DNA from: Paraphoma chrysanthemicola
Taxonomy: Eukaryota; Ascomycota; Dothideomycetes; Pleosporales; Phaeosphaeriaceae
DNA: 64,000 bases
Assembly: GCA_020744225.1 (NCBI GenBank)
Contig: JAGMWG010000013.1
Location: forward strand, 1,116,001 to 1,180,000
Direction of reading: 5' to 3'
In this document: positions 31,248 to 40,869 of the stretch, in pieces
Layout of the letters: every line of letters starts with the position of its first letter
Position numbering within the stretch: position 1 is the first letter of the stretch
Made by a program: the position numbers and the translations under genes
Notes under the pieces: generated by a model
Database searches by the model: none
What the model saw: only the letters and a program-made list of their open reading frames with translations
What the model was told of the DNA's origin: nothing

Positions 31248-33287
31248 ATGCGCCTTGACAACGACGCTGCAAAACGATCACGCTCCCCCTCCCAGACCTA
31301 CACCAACGGATCCTCTCGATCGGGGCCCCGGTCGCCGCTGGGCAAGATTTCGAACGGAGACTCGCACATACGGACAGAGAGCAATGGCTCGTACGCGAAT
31401 GGCGGCTCGGTAGCAAATGGGGGCGCAGTGTCCACAACCTTCTATGGGCACGATCGGGAAGAAGTCACGCGCATACTGATCCAAAGTCTGACCGATCTGG
31501 GCTACCACGGAGCTGCAGGCGCCCTGTGCAAGGAAAGCGGTTTCCAGCTGGAAGGACCGACGGTGGCATCGTTCCGCAATTCAGTTCTGAATGGAGACTG
31601 GGTCGAGGCGGAGGATCTGCTGTTTGGCACAAGTCCGTATGATGGGGGAGGAGTAGGATTGGACGCGTCATATGGAAAGTCGTGGTCAAAATCACGGTCA
31701 AGACCCAGCTCCCAACACCGTGGAGGCCTCACGCTGGCTGAAGGCGCAAATCGGAACGAGATGCTGTTTTGGATGAAACAACAAAAGTACCTGGAGCTCC
31801 TCGAGCGGAGAGAACTAGGGAAGGCGCTTGCAGTGCTGCGGCAGGAACTCACTCCTCTACATCAGGACGTTTCGAGGTTACACACGCTGTCAAGGTAAGT
31901 TGATCTCGTTCAACATGTAGCTGTAATCCGCTGACAAACACTAGTTTGATGATGTGCCAGTCTGCAGAAGATCTGAGAAATCAGGCTCAATGGGACGGTG
32001 CACGAGGCGAGTCGCGGACACATTTGCTCTCTGATTTGTCAAGTAAGTGGAGCTCCATGGAAAGTGGCCAGAAACTAATTCCCGCAGAATCAATATCACC
32101 CAGCGTCATGATCCCGGAACATCGATTATCAGTACTTTTGGATGAAGTCAAGGACAGCTGGATAGCGAATTGTCTCTACCACAATACCGCCGCGTCACCA
32201 TCGTTGTACCTCGACCACAACTGCGAAAGAGACGACTTTCCAACCAAGACTGTGCTCGAGCTCAACAACCACAAGGACGAAGTGTGGTTCCTGCAGTATT
32301 CAAATGACGGCACAATGCTTGCGTCGACAAGTAAGGACACGACCATCTACATCTACGACACCAAAACATACAAGGTCTTGTACCACCTCACCGAGCACCA
32401 AGGGTCGGGCGTGACGCATTTGGCGTGGAGTCCAGACGACACCAAGATCATCACGTGCTGCTCACATCCCGAGAACGGGGCGCGAATATGGGACGTCAAG
32501 GTATGCAGTGTTAGCATTCTGCTAGTTCTCACACTAACAAAACTAGTCTGGCATCTGTCTGCAGTACATCAGCGAATTCACATATCCATGCACAACGGCG
32601 GCATGGGCGCCATCTGGCAAATACGTCATCATCGGATCGCAAGACGACAAACTGGGCTGTGGAGTCTGGGACTCTGAAGGCCAACACGTCCACAACTTCT
32701 GCCAGGACGGCTCGAAGCTCCGCGCAAACGACTTGGCAATCTCACCCGACGGACAGCGCTTAGTCGTAGTTTCTGAGAGCTCTATTGTGGTCTTTGACTT
32801 TACGAGCTATGAGAAGATTGGCGACTGGCAACTCGACGACGCCAAGCTCACCAGTGTGGCCATAAGCCAGGACTCGCGACATATGCTCATCAGCATGAAC
32901 CCAGACAAGATCAAGCTCATGGAGATCGACACGGGCGAAGTCATTCAGCGATTCGAGGGACACCAGCAGAGAGAATTCATCATTCGATCTGTGTTTGGTG
33001 GCGCCGACGAGAACTTTGTAGTTAGCGGCAGCGAGGGTACGTCCGATCTTTATTCAACGTACAAACGAAGCTAATGTTGTGATACAGACTCGAGAATATA
33101 CATCTGGCGCTCTAACGGTCTCCTGATCGAGGCTCTCGACGCACACATTGGCTGCGTCAACAGCATAGCATGGCACCCCACGGACCCGACCGTCTTCGCG
33201 TCCGCCGGCGACGACCACAAAGTCCGTATCTGGAAACCTGCAAGTGCGCCCCCAATGGCGTCGACGAGCAACGGGTACGGACGGTAG
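31248..33287 (+). CDS. GID E3 ligase subunit Gid7/WDR26 homologue
   Basis: Exons 31248-31894, 31945-32042, 32088-32500, 32547-33036 and 33088-33287, 615 residues from this ATG, with more residues probable upstream. All introns are 45-51 nt. Domain order: low-complexity N terminus; LisH (VTRILIQSLTDLGYHGAAGA, about 72-95); CTLH (VASFRNSVLNGDWVEAEDLL); a helical region; then WD40 repeats from about residue 260 (LNNHKDEVWFLQYSNDGTML, GARIWDVK, VWDSEGQHVHNFC, GCVNSIAWHPTDPTVFASAG, KVRIWKP). Gid7/WDR26 organises the GID/CTLH ubiquitin ligase into larger assemblies; in yeast this complex degrades gluconeogenic enzymes after glucose return. The family call rests on the LisH-CTLH-WD40 order. Confidence 0.88.
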
Positions 33288-33920
33288 TCTCGGCCGTGCT
33301 CGCATGAGAACTCGCAAGATGGCTTGGATAGCTCCGAGGCGCGTTTGCTGCTGGACATGTCCATTCGAGGTTGAAATTGCATTTCCAGGCGCTGAGGAAG
33401 TGGCGTTGTGATTTTGGTGGTTGCATGGCTTTTGGTTTCGTTTTTTTTTTGCATGCATGCATTGTTCACGGAGAGGAGGGTGGCGGAGGCGGACTCTTTG
33501 CGCCTGTTCAGTGGCATTAGTATGGGGTGGTGTGGTTAGTATAGTATTAGCTATTTGTTATTCCTAGTAGGATGTGATATAGGATGGATACGGATATGTA
33601 GCTGTGGTAGTGATTAGAGTCGGGGAAGTCTTCGGTATTGATAAGAGAGATTGAATCACGAAGAACAAAGCATGGACTCGGGAACATACTGTGAAATGCC
33701 TGGTTTTGATCAACGAGGTGTTGGCTTACATGTGTATTTGGGTGCTCAGGTGGTGGCCTAACTAAGGACAATTACGCTACATAACTGTGCAACTCGTATC
33801 GATATAGCTCATCTCAGGGTGCTCAGGGTTGCCGCAGTTGAGTCCGCAGCTGCAGCAATGCCAATACAAATCATCATCTCGACAAGAACAGCAATCTACT
33901 ATCTAGTCAGTCTTTCACTT
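33288..33920. other. Convergent intergenic region
   Basis: Lies between GID7 (+) and GTPase A (-). Contains a T10 run near 33441 followed by GCATGCATGCAT; otherwise unremarkable. Confidence 0.4.
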
Positions 33921-34916
33921 TTACCCATTCAACAGGAGAGAGAATCTCTTACGGTATATAATGTCCCAATCACTCAAGTCAGATTTGCATTTATCGCACT
34001 TCCCAAATGGCTTTCTTTTGCGGCAGCAGTTTCGTTTACTACGATGGAACTCTAGGCGTGCTTGAAGGGCAGCCTCCGCTGCCTTACGAGTGGCCTCTTG
34101 TGCCTCACGCAAGGCTCTGAGCCTACGCTGTTCAGCTTCCTCAGCAAGTCGCTCATGCTCCAACTTCAGTGCTCGAATCTGCGCCTCGTGTTCCTTGCGT
34201 AACTCGTCGCAGTCTGCCTCAAATGCCTTCGTCGCCGATGCCTGCTCGAATGGAACACCCTCATCAACTATTTCTTCCTGAATTCTCAAAGCGGCGGCTT
34301 CATGGTTTGCAATCTGTGTGATGAGGTCTCGAGCAGCTTCCCGAGAGTCTGGAAGCCTGACAAGCTTCGAGCCAAGATCAAGCATGGGTTTCCAAAAACG
34401 AGGATGGCTCTTTAGTTCCTCTTCTCGCTCCACTGCCTTGTCGTATTCTATCAACGACCAGCAAGATGTTCCAAATGTTATATTCTCGTAGAACTTCTCG
34501 CCGCAAAGTTCTTTAAACATCCTGATATTTCGCAAAGCTGTGCCCTGCATACGAGTTTCTGTGATGGCGTGAACATACAGTATGGCACTGAGCTTTGTGC
34601 CACTTCTGTACGATGATACAAGCCACTCTGCAATCATCTTCAGCACATCTGCGTCACTCAAGTGCGTGTCATCGAAGCCAGGAGTATCTATCAGCATATA
34701 CTCCTTTCCTTGAATTGATACGGTATGGCCGGACACTTCTGAGGTCTCTAATGCCGATTTGTTAGTCACATCGTTCTTCTGGTTTGCATATTCGATCTGA
34801 CCCGATTGAAGCCCGTGCCCGATTTTCACGCTCTCTTTGCCAACCACTCGTTCTATGAAGGTGCTCTTTCCGACACCGGTAATTCCCATTACTGCGATCG
34901 CATAGACAGGAGGCAT
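33921..34916 (-). CDS. AIG1-like P-loop GTPase A
   Basis: Single exon, about 331 residues from ATG 34916. The G1/Walker A motif is GITGVGKST (11-19) and G3 is DTPGFDDT (77-84). ILYVHAITETRMQGTALRNI is the conserved segment that in AIG1/IMAP-type and septin-like GTPases follows G3. The G4 position (usually T/N-K-x-D, here FGTSCWSL) is degenerate, so nucleotide specificity is uncertain. Residues about 210-290 form a Glu/Arg/Ala-rich coiled coil. The C terminus is Cys/Lys-rich (NCCRKRKPFGKCDKCKSD) and might bind metal. It is arranged head-to-head with GTPase B at 35564, and the gap between them contains a 17-bp minisatellite. AIG1-type proteins act in membrane and immunity processes in plants and animals; the fungal role is unknown. 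Confidence 0.82.
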   Translation of the reverse strand: MPPVYAIAVMGITGVGKSTFIERVVGKESVKIGHGLQSGQIEYANQKNDVTNKSALETSEVSGHTVSIQGKEYMLIDTPGFDDTHLSDADVLKMIAEWLVSSYRSGTKLSAILYVHAITETRMQGTALRNIRMFKELCGEKFYENITFGTSCWSLIEYDKAVEREEELKSHPRFWKPMLDLGSKLVRLPDSREAARDLITQIANHEAAALRIQEEIVDEGVPFEQASATKAFEADCDELRKEHEAQIRALKLEHERLAEEAEQRRLRALREAQEATRKAAEAALQARLEFHRSKRNCCRKRKPFGKCDKCKSDLSDWDIIYRKRFSLLLNG

Positions 34917-35563
34917 GATCAATGCCTAGATGCAGATCCCGATCTCTTCTGGTGTTGGGTCGATGACCGATAAAAACTAGCAATGAAGGTGAGCCTCAAC
35001 CTTCCGACAATAACAATACGCTCGTGATTAGGATCTCTGAGTTGGTTAGGAGCAGACCAGATCATAGCATCGCTCAAGGTTGACTGCACGGCTGAACTAC
35101 CTGCAAGGCTGAACCACCTGCACGGACCTGTACAGCTGAACCACCTGCAGAGCCGAACTACCTGCACGGCTGAAATACCTGTATAGCTGAGCCACCTGCA
35201 GAGCTGAACCACGTGCAAGGCTGAATTACCTGCAAGGCTGAACTACCTCCAAGGCTGAGTCACCATTTCATGCGATGACCCATACCTGCTGCTTGCTTCT
35301 GCAGCAAGATAGTAGTTGAAACCAATCAACAGTGGACAAGTGTTTCAGCCTTGGACTTTGTGTCAATAAAGAGACTAAGCTAGTCGTATCAATCGCGAAC
35401 ATAATTCCAAAGCCAGTTCGAATGCGGAAAAGATCGTCAACGATCTGGAACACTCGAAGTCCTCCAAAAATCACGTGCATCAGCCTGCTGGGCTTAAGAG
35501 TCAAGCATTTATGCTGAAAGCCCCGCTTACTGCTGTTACGATCTCTATCAGATTCCCGAAGTC
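34917..35563. promoter_or_regulatory. Divergent intergenic region of the GTPase pair
   Basis: 647 bp between two divergent starts, so it must hold both promoters. It is interrupted by the minisatellite at 35084-35263. Confidence 0.45.
35084..35263. repeat. 17-bp minisatellite
   Basis: Ten full units plus one truncated 10-bp unit, head to tail. The consensus is near CTGCAAGGCTGAACTAC, with variants such as CTGCAGAGCTGAACCAC. Seventeen is not a multiple of three and no gene spans it, so it is non-coding. The purine/pyrimidine variants suggest repeat turnover followed by point mutation. Confidence 0.9.
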
Positions 35564-36710
35564 ATGAAGTCAGCTGCAAGCATCCCGCCCAATGAACCAC
35601 CGCCATATGTGCCTCCGGAAGGCTACCCGGATCAAGCACCTGTCGTGATTGTTGTCATGGGCGTTACTGGGGTCGGCAAAAGTACACTCATCAAGTATGC
35701 CACTGGCCAAGAGGTCGTCGTGGGACACGGTCAAGAAGCCTGTAAGTGTCCTCAACTCATGAGTAGATTGTTAACAGATTCTGATCTAGACAGGCACAAG
35801 TGAAGTAACCACATTTCAGATCCCGGGAACCAACGTCTGGATGGTAGACACCCCTGGCTTCGACGATACCTTCAACGAAGATGGCATCATCCTCGACAGA
35901 GTCGACCGGAGTCTTGCAGAGTTCTTCCACCAGTCCATCACTATTGCTGGCATGCTGTACGTCCACGATATAACCAAAACACGCATGCAAGGCTCAGCTA
36001 TGAAGAACCTGAAAATGTTCCGCAAAGTCGTTGGCGACCAAGAACTCAAAAACTGCTGCATAGTGACCACGAAATGGGCACAGCAGAACCAAGCTGTGTT
36101 GACTGACAGAGAAAACGAATTAAAGACTAAAGCACATTTCTGGCAGACCCTTATCGCGCTAGGAGTCAGGACAGCACGATTTGAAGACTCGAAGGAATCG
36201 GTACTCAGCATCATCAAGCCCCTTGTAGAAGGTAGGGGATTTATCCCGCAAATCACGGTCGAGACACAAGTCGAACGAAAGCCGCTTATGGACACGGAAG
36301 CTGGAGAAGAAGTATATGCCAACATTAAGAAGCTGAAGAGCCAACATCAAGCGGCCATCGATGACTTGAAGCAGCTACACAAAGAGTTCGTGGACAAGAA
36401 AGATGCTGATGCTGCCCAAGCTGCACGACTTATCATTGAAGAACGAGACAAGCTGAAGGAGGTGGTCAGGGGCTTGGAAAAGCAAGAAAAGATCATGCAG
36501 GCTCCCGCGGCCGAGAGATCGTCTGGTGGACGCTTCATCAAGTGGATGGCGTGGGCGGGAGCGCGCACGATATTAGGTGTCAGTACCCTTATAGGCGGTG
36601 CGGCGCTATGTGCGACGGCGAATCCTGCTGGAGCTGCCGCAGGTATGGCAGTTTTGATTGGTGGTGCAAATGCTATGGCGGCGATTGATCGCGCTTTTGA
36701 GGGAGCTTGA
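35564..36710 (+). CDS. AIG1-like P-loop GTPase B with hydrophobic C terminus
   Basis: Exons 35564-35741 and 35794-36710, 364 residues. The 52-nt intron has donor GTAAGT. A Pro-rich N terminus (PPNEPPPYVPPEGYP) precedes G1 GVTGVGKST (33-41) and G3 DTPGFDDT (78-85). MLYVHDITKTRMQGSAMKNL parallels GTPase A closely, showing the two are paralogs. The G4 region reads VTTKWAQ, closer to the canonical form than in A. A coiled coil (about 200-290) is followed by a long hydrophobic Gly/Ala-rich stretch (about 312-355) that could be a membrane hairpin. A membrane-anchored GTPase is the likely form. Neighbours are GTPase A and a polytopic membrane protein. Confidence 0.83.
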
Positions 36711-36983
36711 GGACTGACATTACGAGGTTTGTTTTAGGAGGTTTGTGAACAGTTTATGGGTAGGTAATCAAGTGAAACCAGGATAGATGATCTCGTTCAA
36801 AATAGACTGCTTTATCTTACTTTCTACTTGTTTGCTTCAAATAAGTGTATAGATCTCGCGAGCGACATAGTGTAGAATGTGTTTCGCATCGTGTTGATGT
36901 TTTCAGTGCCAACAGGGGCATCTAGCGTATAAGCACGTAGATGCTGAGCTGTCAATATGCATGGCGTAACCCACATGCGCACT

Positions 36984-39202
36984 TCACTTCGCCTTGCTCT
37001 CAAGTAAAGACTTTCCGTCCGACCGCCGCGTTACCGAATATGCCCGCTTGCCTTCTTTGAACTCCTTTTCCTCCCTATCCACGGTATCGACAATTGACGT
37101 GCTTCGCCGCGCAAGCATCATCATTCCGCCAACTTGTGTCCATTCACCCGGCGCCATCCAGAATCGCAGCGTCTGGAACAAACTAAAGCCCAAAGACATG
37201 ATTAAGATGGCGGGAATGGCAACGATCACCCATTGCCAAGCTTCTCGTGGACCAGATCCGTAGATCTGCCACTGGAAAGGGTACGATTTGATCATATTTT
37301 CAGCGTCTGCTTGTAGTGTTTCCGGAAACGGAGAGCGGTGCTTATTGCTTATGCTCAACATGTTCTGGCATAAAACACCGATAATTATGGACAGTCCAGC
37401 CGCATCAGATGTGATGGCAGCATCGGCTTGTTGCAACTTGCGGCTCATGAGCAGGAAGTGATTAAGCAGGCTGTCCGATTGTACTAGAGCCTGCATTCGT
37501 GGTAGAGTTTCTCGAACGTGGACGGCAAGGGCTTGAAGAATTCTATGATCATACGGCCTTATCGGTTCATACGTGATTGATTTGTTCCAGAGCTTTCCCC
37601 AGTTGTTGAAGCTCAAATCTGGTTCACCCTTATCTCTCTGCCAAAAGTCAACTGGAAAGCGGGCTTGTCGAAAAGTCACTCGGCAGGTAGTCCCGGCGAA
37701 GTTCCTGGATGGTGCGGGCCCGATTCGAATGTCAAATACGGGGTTGCTAGAGGTATTGTTGCTCGACACGAGGACGGTGAAGGAGTCTTCGGGGCCGGAT
37801 GTTTCTTCCGATACACATAGCGTATTTAGTGCGGGTAGGACAAGTGTAAGGTTGCCCGTCCACCCGATGGACGAAGTCGTTGGTTTGTGGCCCACGTCTT
37901 TGAGCCACGCATACAATCCGGAAACTTGATCTTGATCGGCAGATATAGTCTCCACCACTGCGCTGAGACGATCGATCGCAGTGTTGAGGCCAACCCATCG
38001 CCTGATTAGGTCGCCATTTAATTGCCATTCGTATACGTGCTGCCAATCCTTTCTTGTTCGTGCCACGGTCGAGACAACATGGGTCAAGCTCGAAAATGAC
38101 AAGGAAGCTGATAGCGCCTGTGCCCAATCTTGTGGATAGTGATCTTCAGTCCCAACACTTGACTGGCCAACGCCCAGCAGATTATCCCAATCGACAGACT
38201 GTAACGCTGTCTTGGGATGTTTAAGAGTTCTCTCGTTCTCGTAACGAGCAGGCAGACCCTTGTAGCCCAATTCAGAATTATCCGGATGCCATCGCTCCTT
38301 GGGCAGAGCGATGGTATTGAAGGCCAGACCTTGCAATATGACCGATATCGAGACGCACAAACACAGCAGAAGTCTTGCAAAGCTTTTCCAGGTACGATCG
38401 GATCGGCTCCAACGATTGTAGAACAATATCAACGTCATCCATGGCTTCGTCAACTCATCTTTCAAGTCAAAATCGTCCGAAATCACACCTCGAGTAGCAG
38501 TTCCTGTAGCGCACTTCTCGGGCTTCGTCATCCAGACGGTTAGTATGAGACATGCGGTGTACTCCAAGGAGCTGAGAACCATGACGTCCAGTATCTTGTT
38601 GAAGATGCCGAGAAAGGCTAGCTTTAGGTCGGTATCGACTTCGCGGCCCAGCACTTGACTGGTACCCACTGCAAAGTATGACTGCGCAGCTCCAAAGGAG
38701 AGTCCAACTGTCAGGATGGTGAGGGCGATGAGGCGCAGTAGCAACATCCAATAGTCTCCGAAGGTAAGTTGAGCGCGTTCAAACAACTGCACTCCATGGT
38801 ACCAAGGCGGCGCATATTGTTTCAATCCGGCTATGAAGCTTACCAAAGAGACCCTGTGGCGTATTAGTCCAAGCTGAAATATGCAGCAGATCAAGATTTG
38901 CAAACCCCTTATCCTGAAGCCACTTTATAGGTGAAAGCCTGAAACTGTTTGCGGTGCTACGGGCTCTTGCGACCATTTCGTCACTACGATTTATGTCAGA
39001 GGAGGAAGACAGAAGAGCTGTACTTGAAAAGTAGGCTAGGTTGCGGCTGAACCTGACTGTTTGTTTTGCCCAGCCTGATCGGTCTGTGATTTCTCCGCCA
39101 ACAAGGCTGAGACATAAGCGACACACCAGACATGAGAAAATCGTCGGCTTCTTGCTTGTCACTCGTCAGCACCTCGTACCCGCAATTATGTTCCAGTGCC
39201 AT
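36984..39202 (-). CDS. Polytopic membrane protein of unknown function
   Basis: Exons 39202-39127, 39074-38906 and 38853-36984, about 704 residues. Introns are 52 nt each; the second has a GACTAAT branch and joins SPIKWLQDKG to VSLVSFIAGLKQYA. Hydrophobic segments: LLLRLIALTILTVGLSF, VMVLSSLEYTACLILTV, FARLLLCLCVSISVILQGLA, a weaker one in the middle, and VIVAIPAILIMSLGFSLF near the C terminus. Between the third and last lies a large loop of about 350 residues with several possible N-glycosylation sites (TGNLTL, SSNNTSS), presumably extracellular. The C terminus is charged. The family is not recognised, though this layout is common among uncharacterised fungal membrane proteins. Start at ATG 39202 chosen because it begins the only continuous spliced frame. 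Confidence 0.75.
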
Positions 39203-39382
39203 CACTACCACACCACAAAGGGAGCAGAAACGAATGCATGAGCTGCCGAGCTATCTGATAGGGGTACTTGGCTGCGTACCTGCATACATCTGACGCAGCT
39301 GTCTACCTATTTGACGAACATCACATGCACAGGTCACGATTATTCAAAATCCATTCTCCGCCCAGTCCTTCGCAGTCTGAAT

Positions 39383-40253
39383 TCACTTGTTCATTCCACC
39401 TTCAATCTCATTAAGATTCACACTCCCACGACCCCGCCGAAACTCCTCCTCATTCAGCTCCACTTGTTCCGAATAGAATCGCAAGTTCGGTGCATACCAA
39501 TATGCGACATTCCTCCCTCTCCGCAAGCATGCCCCATAGGAAAGCACGTACGCACCATCCTGGGAATGCAGGTAGCTCACATCAACATCCCTCAGCGCTT
39601 TGTGCAAAACGATACCCTGTTTGATGATACCGCGTGCCCCTGCACCGACATGATAGCAACCCCACCATGAAAAAGAGTTCAAGATATAGTTGACCTGGAT
39701 ATTTAGATTGTCGCGACGGAGCGTTGCAACATGGGTGTATGCATCGAGATGCTTTTCCGTGAGGAAGTATGCCAGATGCATCGAATACGGCATGGCGAGT
39801 GCTTTGATGTGCAGTTCATGGACTTGATCCATGGCCAGTTTGCTGGCGAGCAGAGACGCGCAAAGGTAAGGAGTTGTTGATCGGGTTCGAGCTCGGCGCG
39901 GGCCGTTTGGTTGAAGACGAGCGTGTTGTATTGGAGTTCTAGCGCGGCGGCTTCTTGGTAGAATTTCTTGCAGACGTATTTGAGTGTGTTGAACTCCTCG
40001 TAAGTTCTGTATGGGTCCAAGAATGGGCGGAGGCACGTCTTTTCCATGTCATCAGGCTCCCAATAGTTGGGTCTGACGATTTCGTTTCGAGGTGACCGTT
40101 GTTAGTGGGGGTTAGGCTGTATTGGTAGATTATGTTGAGGATTTTGGCGCGGAGTTCAAGGAGATGCTTGGGCTTGCTCTTCTGCGCATGAAACTTCACT
40201 CTTTTGGCGTCATGAGGTCTGGAACTCGCATCTTCAAGTTTCCGTTTCGGCAT
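39383..40253 (-). pseudogene. Frameshifted F-box-like gene relic
   Basis: ATG 40253 opens a frame with a basic N terminus and LLELRAKILNIIYQYSLT, which resembles the fungal LPxEIRNxIY motif. Within 60 bp the coding signal moves to another frame (IVRPNYWEPDDMEKTCLR, YKFYQEA-like region CKKFYQEAAALELQYNTLVF). Near 39870 it moves again (LLASKLAMDQVHELHIKAL through NVAYWYAPNLRFYSEQVEL, stop at 39383). I found no GT-AG introns at the two junctions that preserve the conserved segments. An intron from about 40195 to 40070 is conceivable but would delete the F-box-like motif. The relic sits beside the AT-rich island. Confidence 0.55.
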
Positions 40254-40379
40254 GATGAATGACTACCTATTGCCAGGGCTTAGTATTATTGTGATTTATA
40301 TGATAATGCTACAAACACTGGCATAAACTATCGAAGTTTCTGAAAGCGAGGAGATCTTTCCAAAGTTTTATATCACAGT

Positions 40380-40869
40380 AGTTTGTAAGGAGATAGATCA
40401 GGAAAAAAAACCTAGGAGGTGCGTAGTACGAGTGAGAAGCTACGATGAAGGATGAAAGAGCTAAAGAGTCTTATTTTGTAACTAAAAGCAATTACATCCT
40501 AGTTTAGCAGGCTTATTTATAGGCTAAGATATTATCTAAATTTAAAAACGGAAAATAATCTAACACTCTCTACGCATACACTAACTTAAAGTGTTAAAAG
40601 ACTTTTCTAGCCTAGTAGGCTAGAGTAGGGTTTCCGCTAGCAGCCTTGGTTTGTCCGCTTACAACGTGGATTATCCTGTTTCTCACCTTGGCTAACAGAT
40701 TCCCATGCAAATCATTTTAGCGACGTTTAGGGCTAGTTTTATTTATTGTTTTTTGCCCAACTTTGGTTACAACAGCAACACCGCTTCGCTGAGTTTTCTT
40801 TAGTGTTATTTCTCCTTCTCCTTCTCCTTCTCTCCTTTAGACGCTTTAACGTAATCTGAAACTCCATTT
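40380..40869. repeat. AT-rich, TpA-rich tract (possible RIP-mutated repeat relic)
   Basis: Composition drops sharply in GC relative to neighbours and is dense in TA, TAG and CTA words, including the near-palindrome CTAGCCTAGTAGGCTAG near 40609. No open frame survives. This is the look of a repeat hit by repeat-induced point mutation (C to T), but a transposon family cannot be named. Confidence 0.5.
40812..40836. repeat. CTTCTC microsatellite
   Basis: Short imperfect CTTCTC hexamer array at the edge of the AT-rich tract, just downstream of the second HET gene. Confidence 0.6.

Noticed and set aside
35084..35263. CRISPR-like array
   Set aside because: Units are contiguous 17-mers without unique spacers, in a eukaryotic genome; it is a minisatellite.
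38779..38853. Frameshift in the polytopic membrane protein gene
   Set aside because: A 52-nt intron (38905-38854) with a good branch point explains the change of frame.
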